From NCBI GenBank assembly GCA_002270565.1, contig NQMI01000048.1, positions 128,684-192,683 on the forward strand: a stretch of DNA of 64,000 bases. Direction: 5' to 3'. The translations under genes and the position numbers were made by a program. The notes beneath the pieces are model-generated. The model saw only the letters and a program-made list of their open reading frames with translations. It ran no database searches and was not told where the DNA came from. Source of the stretch: Stenocarpella maydis. Taxonomy: Eukaryota; Ascomycota; Sordariomycetes; Diaporthales; Diaporthaceae. Each line of letters opens with the position of its first letter. The first letter of the stretch is position 1. Below are positions 49,792-61,400 of this stretch, one piece after another.

Positions 49792-50190
49792 ATGCCAATC
49801 AAGAAGTTCTGGAAACGGAAATCCTCAGGCCCAAAGCCTGCGGATTCCAGGTCCTCAAACACAAAGTTTTCAAACCCAGAGCCACCAGACTCCCTGGGCA
49901 TCGGCTGCGAAATCCACGGTCCTGTCCTTGCCACTGAGACCCCTTGGGGCCATGGGAGGTTCTGCATAATCTGCGTCGAGCCACAGACGAGCCATGGCTT
50001 CCGCATCGCGTGCCAGGTCCACGGCGTGACCAAGACGACCGAGTCGATGCGATGCTCTGCTTGCGTCAACCCGCAGACGGCACATCAGCTGAGTATCGAC
50101 TGTGATGTGCATGGCTTAAAGAAAGCAACCGAATCGATGCTGTGCTCGGCCTGTGTATTGGAAGGGAGGAAAAAGGACACACAGACATAA
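49792..50190 (+). CDS. Small protein with three CxxH...CxxC repeats, 132 aa
   Basis: Not recognised. After a basic, disordered start of about 35 residues, the protein is three tandem units, each with a C-x2-H-G turn followed by C-x2-C: C39/H42 with C58/C61, C74/H77 with C88/C91, and C104/H107 with C118/C121. Units 2 and 3 share HG-x2-K-x-TESM-x-CSACV. The spacing of about 30-35 residues, with four potential ligands each, suggests three small zinc-binding knuckles, possibly for nucleic-acid or protein binding. No signal peptide, so disulfide bonding is less likely. Single exon, intact. The repeat regularity argues strongly that the frame is real. Confidence 0.72.
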   Translation: MPIKKFWKRKSSGPKPADSRSSNTKFSNPEPPDSLGIGCEIHGPVLATETPWGHGRFCIICVEPQTSHGFRIACQVHGVTKTTESMRCSACVNPQTAHQLSIDCDVHGLKKATESMLCSACVLEGRKKDTQT

Positions 50191-50608
50191 AGATTGTTGA
50201 GAAGAATCTGGATCTCTTGCTCGGCTTCCCAAATACACTTTGCGTAACTAGGTCAAAACAATGTGAACCAATATGATCGTCAGGCAAGCCGCATGTTTGG
50301 AAGGCACCGACGCAGCCGCAGCCACTCCCCTCCTGGAGGCCCCCCCCCTGTCTAGCTACTTGATTGGCGGCTGTACTGGTGACAACCATTGTTTTGCCGT
50401 AATCTGGTGTTGTAGTCATCGATGTACGGCGGCGTGTTGTGGGAAATTGCTCGACACGCAGGGCTGGGGACATGGTAATTGGTCTCAATATCTGGCTTCC
50501 AAGGTTCATTACTATCTTTCCAAGCAGCTTGAATTGTGAGAAGAAAGACAAAGGTATATACTGGGTATCAATGTAGAATGAAGAATACTATCCAGTCTAA
50601 AGCACCAG
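50191..50608. other. Convergent intergenic spacer
   Basis: 3' flanks of two convergent genes. A minus-strand frame of 161 codons here is a shadow overlapping the Cys/His-repeat gene. Nothing else seen. Confidence 0.4.
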
Positions 50609-52217
50609 CTACAGCTCCTCTATGACTCCAGCCGTCTCTATTGCGGACTTTTCCTCCTTCCTGTCCCGCCTAGACAGCCACCAAACCGACCAAGTGATTA
50701 CTGCCTGTGCCACGAACGCAACAGCTGTGTATGTGAATCCCTTCCTAAACTTTGGCGCATCAACCACTGGATAGGTGAGGAGCGGAAGCCAGGCGTTGAA
50801 AGCATAGCCGGCCGCATTCATAATACCCAAAACCACTGCCCTTTCCTCGGCATCGGCACCGCAGATTTCGTTCGCCCAGGTCATCGATAGAGGACCATAT
50901 GCAACGGCTATTTTGGATGCGAAGAAAGAGAACCACTTCAGGCCAGCTGGAATCGACCAGACAGCGAGCAGCAATGACGTGAGAAATCCGAAGAACGTCG
51001 ATATCGACATCACCGTCGGCCTGGAGCGTAGGTAGTCTGACAATATCGAGAAGCTGACGGTGGAGACGAGTTGGACAGCAGATTGCGCGGTGGGGATAAT
51101 ATTCTGCCAGGCATTTGTCAGTGTTGTTGATACTTGAGCCACCAAGCACGTTGTTAGGGCATATAGACTCACAACAGACGTCACGGGCCATCCGTTTGCC
51201 TTCAACCACAAAGACAAAGGATTGACGCTCGATGACGGCCCAGTGTTGATGAAGATAATATAGAGCAGAGTCAAGGCCCACACATGCCAGCGCGTGAAGA
51301 CTCGCTTCAAGATTGACCAGCCCAGCTTCCGGCGCGGAGCGCGGCCTATGGACTCCATTCGTTTCCGGGCCAGCGCAGCGTCGTCATCAGTCAGATAAAA
51401 CGCACGCGTGTTCTCCGGCAGGTCAGGAATCATAAAATATCCCGCACAACAGATTGGTAGGCTGATGAAACCGTCCATCAGGAAGAGCCACTGCCAGCCC
51501 GATTTTCCGAGAGTTCCGTTTAGGCCGGTGTAGACCGCCGCTTGAAGGTATCCGGAAAACATTCCTGCCGCGGCCGACGAGGCGTGGAAGATGCAAGCGC
51601 GTTTTCCTAACTCGCTCGGCTTGTACCAGCTCCCAATCAAGAAATGAGCGGCGGGGTAGAAAATACTCTCAACAAGGCCGACCAGGAAGCGGATGGCGAT
51701 GACTTGGTTGCTGTTGGTGGTGGCGGCCAGGCAGAACGTCAGGGCCGTCCAAACCAGCTCACAGCTTGGGATCCATATCGACGGTCGAACCTTGGTGAGG
51801 ATAAACTGAGACGGCAGCTGTCCGATTACATATCCGGTAGTCCATGCCACGTCTATCAGATTCAGCTGATTCGAATCCATTGCTAGATCTTCCTTCATTC
51901 CCGACACATAGGCGTTGGAAATATTCGTTTGATCCAGATTCTTGATGAAATAGCCAAAGCAGAGAATCGTCAGAAGCGAAATGTCGAGTTTCCGGACGAA
52001 TTTTCTCTCTTCGGCAGTCCTCGCCGGTTCATAGTCCTGGGCAGGCCGTTAGGGTTGATCTTCTGAGAAAGTCGTGAGATTTCCGCCTCACCCAAAAGTA
52101 GGACCACCATGGTGCATTCTTCTCTGCAGATTCTCTGGTGGAGCTGGAGCTTCCCAGGCGAGGAGAATCTGCCGGGGATGCACCGACGTCGTGGTGCGAT
52201 TTGTCTTCGGTCGCCAT
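50609..52217 (-). CDS. MFS transporter, ACS family (pantothenate/allantoate-permease-like), 517 aa
   Basis: Two exons: 52217-52092 and 52036-50609, with a 55-bp intron (GTGAGG...CCCAG). The junction gives PWWSYFW|DYEPARTAEERKFVRKLD, typical of this family. Diagnostic segments follow: GYFIKNLDQTNISNAYVSGMKEDL, IGSWYKPSELGKR, MIPDLPENTRAFYLTDDD and about 12 helices. An upstream in-frame ATG at 52304 would add 29 residues, but a TATA-like element (CATATAAGG) at 52282-52291 lies between them, so 52217 is preferred. It probably imports an organic anion or vitamin with protons at the plasma membrane. It is of the same family as the 20313-21904 transporter but clearly a distinct paralogue. Confidence 0.9.
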
Positions 52218-53930
52218 TGTTCCTGAGAGCAGCGGCACATAGATATCCGGCGAATCGTCCAGATACAGAGAAGGGCTAGCACCCTTATATGTACGACCAG
52301 ACATATCGCCCCGCTATCTCTTCAGCGATCAAGAAGGAAGAGCGGAGCCGGAATGTAGGCGTGACTGCAAACTCTACTCGGACTAGACAAGGAGTGTGCA
52401 TAGAGTCCAATGTAGCAACCATCCGTTCTATAGATTCAAGCTCACAAGAGCCTAGTGCCTGCCAAGTATGGTACAGCCGTGCTGGGGATTATCAGTCGCA
52501 AACATGCCAGAGTATGGCGCAATGTGGGGGGGCCCTCTGGCATCAAAGGTGGATGGATGCAGGGACACCACGGAATGCTCGAAAGGGACTCCAACAGGTT
52601 GCTGAATCTCTGATAAGACTTCGGGAGCGGCTACGAGGCTTTTAAACTCAACCAGTCCCCTCATGTAGCAAGCCGGGCGACCTATGGCGAATATGTTGTG
52701 ATGCAGGGGGCCAGCAAATAGCACCAGCAGCTGACCAGCCCACGACTGACACGACTGGGGCTGAGACCGAGACATTGGTGGGTTGGCAGGGTGATCCAGC
52801 CAGAAGGATCTTGCGTGCGAGCGGTTCCCCGATTTTGATGTACCGTGGATTTGAAATCGGGATGGCGCAATCTGCCTCACCTCTCGCACCACAAGCTCTT
52901 GCGTGCTTGTAGCCGCTGGCATGAGCTTGAGCCTCAAGCCGCCGGGCAAGCCACTCTCAATTTTCTTTCAAAGATATTGTAAAAAGAACACATAGAATGT
53001 AGTTCTTTATTCTGAGCACTGTCACATATTCAACAGCACAAATTGGATGGGCTATAGGCAATGTTGCAGCCTCTTGAGACTGCTTGGTTGAAGGAATATG
53101 TCATTGGTATCCACTAGGGCGACCAGCCATATAGACTCCATCGCTCCGCATAGATTTCCACCAGGAGAATATTCAAACCGAATATGGCCATTTATTCAAA
53201 CTCTGGTCCAAAGGCATGAGATCACAACTCTAACTAAGAGACAGGGAGGACGGAAAACCAACTTAATATTAGCTCATGTTTCGAACTGGTTTACCCCCGT
53301 CTAGACTATAATGCTCTTGATACTCTCTCCTTTGGTAGCATAATGAGAACTTGATGCTGATTTTTCCAGTTTAAAGACATGAAGATTGCTTATCTGCTAA
53401 GGAAACCCGGGCCGTTCTACTCACGGATCACTTGAGCGGTCGCACCTACAGGAGGCTATCTAGGTAGTTCAGACTCAACAAGTAAAAGGCCTACTACCAA
53501 AAACTCACTTAATGCCTCAAATTTCTATGACCTATCCCTAGATTTCTCGTTCCACTGAATACAGGAATTTGCACTGGGCAAAAAGCAGGCTATGCCAGCA
53601 CATTCGTTATACTGCCAAGACTTGGAGAGTATTACCCACCTTAATTTGCGTACAGTTACAATTAAAGACCAACTTCATAAGGGGATTTGGCTCGGATTAA
53701 ATGATATCCTGCGCGAGTTTAGTATAAAAGTAGGTATTATAGGACCGAGTTTTCACTAGGTGTTGGTGTTGTAGGAATGAGTGTTACTGATTGGGCAAAA
53801 TACTGGTGTGGTGCAAATCTGGGTTCATTTCTCAAGTCTTCTCACTACCTAGGTAGTTAGGCAGGATATAATTCTGCCATTCAGCATGCGGGTATTCTTT
53901 CCCTGTGTGGTGGTCCACTAGCTTCTGTTG
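52218..53930. other. Intergenic, no convincing gene
   Basis: The first 150 bp is the MFS promoter (TATA at 52282-52291). A 165-codon minus frame at 52452-52949 has no domain or signal. 53000-53900 is mildly AT-rich with nothing recognisable. Confidence 0.4.
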
Positions 53931-54479
53931 TTATGCTGCGGGAGACCATGACTTCATTATCTTCAAGGTCTTCTTGTCACGATCTCCAAACCAGAACTTT
54001 AAAATCACCCTTAGAAAGAGCTCATCTGAAGTACCAAGGCAAACCTGTGAAAAGAGTGTCATGGACGATTTGAATCTTGTTGCTTCGTCCGAGTTGCCAA
54101 AGAGCTTATCAAGGTCATCCTCGCCACTGGCCAGGACAGCTTCCGTTGCTTTGCGTAGTCTGGGTCCGAGGATTGGGTGTTTGAGATACGCCTTGGCCTC
54201 CCCCATCGACCCAATTCCGTAGAAAATACTATTGATATTCTTGCCTAGACCAGAAACTCGGGGGAAGACGAACAACACCCACTCGCTGTTCCAATGCTTC
54301 TCACCAAAAGCGATTTCGCGAAGGGCACGCTCGTGTTCAGTCTCCTGCTGTCCATCGTTTACCTCAAGATGTTCAGCGCGGACAAAGTAACGGTTCTTCT
54401 GAACATTTACCGTACGATCTTGCACACGGACAAACCGCTCAAGATCGAAATGAGGCATGAGCCTGGGACGATAGTTCAT
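53931..54479 (-). CDS. DUF1810 family protein, 182 aa
   Basis: Single-exon gene on the minus strand. It matches the DUF1810 pattern from end to end: FDLERFVRVQ at the start, ERALREIAFGEKHWNSEWVLF, FPRVSGLGKNINSIFYGIGS, EAKAYLKHPILGPRLRKATE and KSSMTLFSQV, then a DELFLRVILKFWFGD-type C-terminus. The domain is widespread in bacteria and also found in fungi; its function is not established. An insert between the VRVQ and ERAL elements (about residues 24-50) lengthens the N-terminal part compared with the usual bacterial form. The ATG at 54479 is preferred because the open frame further upstream begins only at a TTG. Confidence 0.85.
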   Translation of the reverse strand: MNYRPRLMPHFDLERFVRVQDRTVNVQKNRYFVRAEHLEVNDGQQETEHERALREIAFGEKHWNSEWVLFVFPRVSGLGKNINSIFYGIGSMGEAKAYLKHPILGPRLRKATEAVLASGEDDLDKLFGNSDEATRFKSSMTLFSQVCLGTSDELFLRVILKFWFGDRDKKTLKIMKSWSPAA

Positions 54480-54910
54480 TGGTGTTTGTATGCTGTCGAA
54501 CAATCAGATGAATTCCGTGGGAATTGCAGTTTAGCGGTCATTTAATAGCGGCAGAGCAGGATTATCTCGCAACGAAAGGCTGTATTGCAGGATACTTGAG
54601 GGTGGAGAGACCTGTCCCTGAATACTTTCGGTGGTTATTGGTTGTCGGTATTTAAATACAACCAAGACTCGGAGACGGTCTTTCTCAGCGAAGCTTAGCC
54701 TCCACACGGCCTTTGTACTTAAAACTCAGTCTGATTGTTGCAGCCAAAACGGCATGGTTTATTATCTGTTCTTTATCTCCACCACGGTGCTCTTTGTGTA
54801 CCAAGTGACTTATGGCTGAAAGCCGGTTCAGACAAAGTGACTCATGGGCCATACATTATTTCTACTTCTCTGAAACAATAGGGCGCGACAGAAGGATTTC
54901 TTAGTTGACA
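54480..54910. other. Intergenic, no gene
   Basis: Promoter side of the DUF1810 gene and the left flank of a DNA transposon fragment. Nothing else seen. Confidence 0.4.
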
Positions 54911-55390
54911 TCGCCGCTCCGGGTTCCTGGCCCTCCCCCCCCATTCTGGCCGCCCCCTTCGCCAACTATGCCACTATTCCCAACGTTAATTTCCACCTAT
55001 AACAATAACCGAGCCCTCTTCTGTTAGTTTTGAGGAATCACCAGCATCATTGGTATTAGGGGATAACTGGCCAGCATTAATTTTAGCTTTTCAAATAGCC
55101 CTAATATTAGTAAAAGCTGCATTTAGGTTAATTTGAACCGTCTTTCTTTTAAACTTCCTACTAGGCTTAATTTAAAACTTAAGCTCTTCTTAAAGGATAT
55201 TATTAAATTATTCTCTTTCTTAAAATACCTTTCAAGAGTTTTTCTAAAAAGTATATAATATATAAGCAGTATATCCATTAAGTAGGTACTAGAAGAGGAG
55301 ATAGGGGAATAATAAGAAATAAAATATTAACTATACACTTTATAAAAATCTATAATAATCACATTCCTATACTTTAAGCCTATTTTATGT
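54911..55390 (-). mobile_element. DNA transposon 3' fragment, copy 2 (Fot1/pogo-type suspected)
   Basis: It starts with the GC-rich end TCGCCGCTCCGGGTTCCTGG. On minus it encodes a degraded acidic C-terminus (KRKTVQINLNAAFTNIRAI, then INAGQLSPNTNDAGDSS, EEGSVIVIGGN and stop), homologous to the 28876-29381 fragment. It is AT-rich beyond the end, with stops, and the catalytic part is absent. Confidence 0.55.
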
Positions 55391-56200
55391 TATGCGGATC
55401 GTCGCACCTGGGAGTGCAAGCTCCGCGAAGGCGGTGTTAACGAAATACGAGGTCAATCCGGACGGCTTGTACCGAAGAGAAATGAATGAGAGGAGGTTTC
55501 GGGTGTAGAAGGATTCCTTGCAGCATAATACAGAGAGAGACCAACGTAGGTGAAACGTCCCATTTGCGTCTGCTGGGTCGAGCCTCCATGCTTGCTGTTA
55601 TCCTGATTGAAACCCTCTGCGTTCAATGTTAGGTCAGTGATCACAATTCTCATGCCGCGGTCATTGCACAAAGCCTTGCCCTTGCTGCCCTGTGGGCGCT
55701 GTGAAATTACAGAAGAGCAGTAACTACTATTCTTGAGCAGATAGAAGCCCCTCATATTGATTGTCTATTTAATCCAATAGTAATGTCGAATATGACTTGA
55801 AGCTTCCGGTCAACCTCGCCCAAGCTTCATGGCAGGTGGTTTGAAATAGTCGGCCCCTCTTTTAGTGCTAAATGCATGCCTATAAAGAGCTTCGCAGTAA
55901 TCCATGGTTGGATCATGACCGTCGGTGAGAGCCGTCGATATGTCCATGCGTGCCACCATCCACATGCCAACGTCAAGTTCCAGCGCCGTGGGCGAGGGTA
56001 ATGCAGTGATAGAAACATACAGGCAGATTCAAGGAGAACAGCGATCAATACCTAATAAACCCAAGTTCTCATGCTCAAAGTCACGACTTAGGCATGGGAT
56101 ATGGTGCCTTATTGATCAATTGATAGATTAATATTCAGTTGTGGCCTCACCGGGCGTCAGTTGGCCCCATCTTCTCGGTGTCCCCGATCATCTGGAAAGG
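55391..56200. other. Intergenic, uncertain
   Basis: A 100-codon minus frame at 55453-55755 starts with ATG but has only two cysteines and no domain. It is left unannotated. No RNA or repeat signal found. Confidence 0.35.
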
Positions 56201-56779
56201 TCAGGGAGTCCTGGTGGAGTTCGTAACGATATTCGCCTTGACACCATGTAGGCTTGCTCCACACTCTGATCTGAAGCTCCCATCCGAGTTTGTCGGATCC
56301 CGTCCGATGGTCTTGCCCCAGTCGGGAATTGTCACCCAGCCACCGCCGTCGCTGCCGCACTTCTGGCTGATGAGAGCATCCGCCCGCCAGTATTCGTTCA
56401 CCGAGCAAGGGTTCGGCGTGAACCCACGGTTACAGTAGTAGACCTGGACCCTGCCACTCTTCCACGCCAGGTTCCCGCTGCCGTCCACCTCTGAGCCCTT
56501 CGCGTCGCACGTGCCGTATATGCCGTCTGTCGTGGTTTGGGTGACCGCCGTCGCAAGGTCCGAAGTCCAGTTGCTGCCCTCGTCGCTGAGCTTACGCCCC
56601 GAGCAGCTGACCTGCGGGTCAGGGAAGTAGTTGATGACGTCGAACAGGTGTGGTAGTGTGCTATTGGAGAGAATGTTTATTTTCGGCGCCGCCTTCTCGC
56701 CTGCCACCGGCGCAGTTGTCGGCAAGGCCAGTCCCAACATGGGGACGAGAGAAAATGAAAGGATCAGCGAGTGGTACAT
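56201..56779 (-). CDS. Secreted six-cysteine protein, 192 aa
   Basis: Not assigned to a family. It starts at the ATG at 56779 with a clear signal peptide (MYHSLILSFSLVPMLGLALP, cleavage likely after about residue 20). The mature protein has six cysteines, enough for three disulfides, in VSCSG, GTCD, YYCNRG, NPCSV, QKCGS and SECGA contexts. There are two to three N-glycosylation sequons (NST, NWT, NST). The C-terminal half is rich in Gly, Trp and Asp (GGGWVTIPDWGKTIGRDP). This is the profile of small secreted fungal proteins, some of which act as effectors or cell-wall-associated factors. Longer in-frame extension upstream exists but lacks a good start and would bury the signal peptide. Confidence 0.78.
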   Translation of the reverse strand: MYHSLILSFSLVPMLGLALPTTAPVAGEKAAPKINILSNSTLPHLFDVINYFPDPQVSCSGRKLSDEGSNWTSDLATAVTQTTTDGIYGTCDAKGSEVDGSGNLAWKSGRVQVYYCNRGFTPNPCSVNEYWRADALISQKCGSDGGGWVTIPDWGKTIGRDPTNSDGSFRSECGASLHGVKANIVTNSTRTP

Positions 56780-58475
56780 CTTGGGAGCCAGCCCGCGTTG
56801 AAGAAGCGAATGAATCAAATGAGTGGGTTGAAAGAAAGACAGGCGGGATCTGCACACAGGATCGCCAACGGACCAGCACGAATGAGAGGGGGGGAGGGGG
56901 GAAGCAGCGCACGAAATACTGATGCGAGGGGGAAACACCGAAGGCAAATAAATTAAACACGCCGCTAGACACGGGCATGGGGCCGTTGTCATAAACACGA
57001 GGCGATTTCATTGGCGTCGGCGTGAAACGTTGAAACGCTCCTAACATGGTTTACTGGAGACATCGGAGCGTGCCGAGAGATTAAGGCCCTGCCCCGAGAT
57101 CCGCATGAATCCACTTCCAAAAGCACCACTGATGGCCGTACCCCTCTTCTGGGTATAAAGACTCCTCGTAACGGAATTTCTCTTGTAGGAGAAGGTTAAC
57201 CACTTCGAGCTGGCCCGTGGAGTTCAAAAATTACGGCCAAGTCCCGAGCTTGCCTTCGGGCCTAGGCCCCGGGCGTGGGTTGATGCATGTTGGCTGCCGG
57301 AAGATATCCAGCCAACCAACCATCAACAAGCAATGAAATTGCCACGAAGCCTCGTCATCCTAGGCAATTCAGTAAATGAAACGAGGATAGCTACCGTAGC
57401 TTGTTTCCCCTGACAATACAACACTGCTGCGCCTCGCGACAAGCCTTCACAAATTAATACAAGATTGTGATGCAAAGCCCCAACGTGTATTTTACAGGCA
57501 ATAAAAGTAATATCGCCGCTCCAGATTCCAGCCACCCTACAACGCATATACATATAAATACTTCAGTACCCACCTTATAAAAATACTTAAATATCTTAGG
57601 AAGAGCTAAGGGCCTCAGAGGGCTGCAGGTAGTCTATGCGCCGGCCAGACCCACCTCAGCCCTCAGCCCGATGCGGCCATAACAGCCACTGGGTATTTAC
57701 CCACACGACGCGTCAAAGACACATTAAACGCTACTGCTTGCCGTCTGCCAGCATGCCAGATACAGTTCCCCTTAATTTGCCAATTGCAAGGACAGTAGTC
57801 TGATCTGCTTGCTCCAGGAAACCCCGCAGACGCATGATAGAAATGCTGAATCAGAGAAGGTTCATCAGAGCCTTTCATCACCTTTGCTCACGTCCTGGCA
57901 TCATGACATCAATTGTGATGTATTATTATGTAACGGACTCGACCTAGGCCCGACGAGGCAAAGGACACCTAACAGCGAAACCCACGGAGGTCTGAAGAAA
58001 TCCAGCGTAGTCTCATAGCAAGCACTTGAGTTACCATCAAGTTCACCTGAACCCTTTTCCATCCCAAACTCCATGCTTGATCGAGGTTAGTCTTCTGAAA
58101 CTGCCATCATGACAAGACTTTTCCCTCTAGTATGCTCCTGTCCCAATCAGAAGAATCATGGGAAGGCTGTACGGAAATGATGACCCCGGCTGACCTTCAG
58201 AGCCTATGAGAAAGGCAACCAAAAAAGAAAAAGAAGAAGAAAAAAAGAACAAAAAGAATCTGGCATCAACTTTTTTTTTTTTATTTTTTTTATTTTTTTT
58301 TTTGCCGTTGTGTTGAAAAGGGAGCAAATGAGGGAAGACAGCCCGTGGGTATCGAGAAATAATCGTCTTCTGTAAACGTGGACTCGAAAGGAAAAGAATA
58401 AAAATGCGGAGACCTCCCGAACGTATGATGGCAGGAGAACACACCAAGGCAGTCCGTAAGTCCATTTGTATACGT
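56780..58475. other. Intergenic, with transposon-end motif and poly-T tract
   Basis: 56780-57000 is the secreted-protein promoter. 57511-57540 has the TATCGCCGCTCCAGATTCC end motif of the dispersed DNA transposon. 58269-58305 is a poly-T tract in the 3' flank of the Uls1-like gene. No gene found. Confidence 0.45.
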
Positions 58476-61400
58476 CTAATCTCCGTTGAAGAGGCGCTGC
58501 AGATCGCGAGTCGACAATCTGCCCAGGTTCTTGCTTTCACCCTCATCGAGAGCGGCGTCGACGAATTTGCGCTTCAGGTCCTGGAGATCGGCGATGCGGT
58601 CCTCGACAGTGCCTCGAACAAGAAGGCGATGAACCTTGACAGGCTTTTGCTGGCCTATGCGATAGGCGCGATCCACAGCTTGCATCTCAATGTACGGGTT
58701 CCAAAAGGGATCCATGATAATCACGTGGTTCGCAGCTGTGAGGTTGAGACCCGCGTTTCCTGCCTTCAGAGACACCAGCATGACCTTGGTGCGGGAGTTG
58801 GGGTCCTGGAAGTCCTGCGCAGCAGCGTCCCGATTGACACGTGACATGCCTCCATCATATCTGCAGTATCTCAAGTCAAGCTCATACTTGATGGGGATCT
58901 CAAGTAGGTCGAGCAAGAAGGTGAATTGGGAGAAGACAATGGTTTTCTCCCCACTCTCCCGAATGTCCTCCAGAATTTTGCAGCACTCGGAGACCTTGGC
59001 TGATGGCATCCAGTTCTTCCGCAGGTAATTTGTATACCTCTTGTGCTCCGATTTGTTCTTTCTGGCTTCGGTTCGCAAGTTCTTGAGCATGTGAGGTTTG
59101 ACCTCCTCCTTCGTTTCTTTACTCTTGCCCTTGGATTTGCTCTTGCCCTTGCACTTGGGCTTCTTGCCCTTTTTGGACGTTGTCTTCGACGTATCTTTGG
59201 CACGTCGGTTGATGGACAAGTCATCGTCATCGCTGCTGTCCTCAGCGGGCTCTCCCTCCTCATCGTTAGCGACAATGAAGTCCTTCAGGTTTCCGTTGCG
59301 GTCGACCTCATCTGAATCATCAGAGTCATCTGAATCCGATTCTGAAGCCGAGTCAGCCGACTCATCACCTTCTGTGGAGCTTGCTTCCGAAGCAGTCTCG
59401 ATGTTGGCCTCGTCCGTAGCAGTGGCCTCAGGCATATGGACTTCCTTAAACGAGGTCAAGTTGATCACCCTCTTCGGATCCACAGGCCCACGGCATTCCG
59501 GGCATCTGAAGGCGCTACCTTCCTCGCCAGCTCGGATGTTGTTGTGAACCGCCCTCTCGGCAAGGGTCGTGAAGCACTCTGAACAGCTGTTGTGTCCACA
59601 CGGCAGAACGATCGTCGGGTCAATGACCGCATCAAGGCATATCGGGCACTTGAAACCCTCCGCGTTCTGAGCTTTGAGCCGGGCAACAACGTCAGGGTTT
59701 AGGGTCCTGGCTAGTGCATTCATATCCTGTTCGGTGATCTCGCTGCTGCCGATATATTCTACATCGAGGTTGAGATGTGGATGACAGCAAGCCTGGCGAA
59801 GACGCAGCAGCAACACTAGGATGTTGCTGTAGTTCTTTCCGACTGTGCCCGCTCGGAGGTACTTGTTGAAGGTAACCCTGGTCTTCATCTCTAAATGGGT
59901 ATAGAACTTCCGCTCGTCGTCTGAGAATTCAACGTGCACGACTTCCTCGGTTTTCGGGGGTAAAATGACTAGCGGCTTCCCATCAAGAGTTGATGTCTTC
60001 ATCCGTCGAAGCATGATAGCTTTCAACAGAACGCGAAGGGCATCCATGGCTTTCGTCTTGGTATATTCGCCAGAAGAACGGCCTCGACTAATGCGAGGTG
60101 CCAGGCTGCCGAACGTCTTGTTGAACTCTTTCTGCTCGTGATAAGGTCTGATTTTGAGGAACTTGATGAGAGAATAAAGCTCGTGTATACCGTTCATCAT
60201 TGGAGTGCCCGTCAGACACCAGCGGTAGGTGCTTCTGAGGGAGCACGACCCTCTTGCCTGCAGAGTCTTGTCGTTCTTTATGCACTGAGCCTCATCGAGA
60301 ATGACTCGATAGAATCTGCTATTCGGATGTAGCAGCGGGCAACTCTTGGCTAGCTCTGCATCACGCTCGGGTCTGGCTCCCGGGTGTTGTACCATCCACT
60401 TCTCGAAGCGCTTCTGCTCGGCGCCTACCTTCCCGTACGACGTCAGAACCACGTCGTAATTGCGGATGTCTTCGTATTTCATAGTCTTGTTGTGTAGGAG
60501 CAGAACGCTCAAACGGTGGTTCGGCTTGAGCTTCTGTGGGTAGATATCAGCAAGGATCCAGCGACCCGTTCCGTTGCCTACAAATTGAGAAGGGATGAAA
60601 GAAATGAGACAAAACAAGGGGAGAAGAAAAGAGACAGATTAGGGGACAAAGGCGTATTCGGTAAAAAGAGTAATCAGCCCCCCACCAACCCCCCCCCCCA
60701 AAAAAAAGGGATAGAGGGAAAAGAGGAGTGCGGACCACAAATTGGATATGAGACAGAGAAGGGATTCAAGGTCAAATAAAGGTGGTGATAAGCAGGCGAA
60801 ATCAGGTTCCAAGAGAGCCCTACCTTCTTGATCTCGATTTCCCACTGCTTCAGTAGCGCAACCGGTCCCACAATGAGGTTCGTCTTGATTCTATCAGACG
60901 ATGGCCGGCTCACCATGAGAGCAAGGGCGCTTATGGTCTTTCCCAACCCCATATCGTCGGCCAGGATTCCACCCTGGTTCTTGCCCTTTTCACTGTCCAT
61001 CATCCATTGGAGAGCTAGCTGCTGATGAGCATACAAGGCATACCTGAGCTGCTCGGGGGTGCCGATGCGGTCCTCCTCGGGAATGTCCTCGTCGGGACGG
61101 ATGTTTGCAAGAAGGTCCTTGATTTCCTCGGCTGTCTTTCGGGGGTCATCGTGCAGATCCTCGTAATACGACTTCAGGTTGTCGCTCAGGGGGTTGCCCA
61201 GAGCATCGAGCCCGTTGAGCCAGTCGATGTCGTTCGTCAGGTCGATCATGTCGGACAAAAAATCCGTATCAACCTCTGACGACGGGCCAGCAGCTGGATG
61301 AGGGTTGCTGTTAGTACCCCAGGTCTGTGATGGAGCGTGGGCACCTGAATTTAGGGTTCCTGGATGATTACCCAGTGATGCCATTGGGGGAACATCACCG

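Noticed and set aside
52452..52949. 165-codon minus-strand frame
   Set aside because: No recognisable feature; competing frames overlap and the composition is unremarkable.
55453..55755. 100-codon minus-strand frame
   Set aside because: Starts with ATG but has no domain, signal peptide or repeated structure; too little to call a gene.
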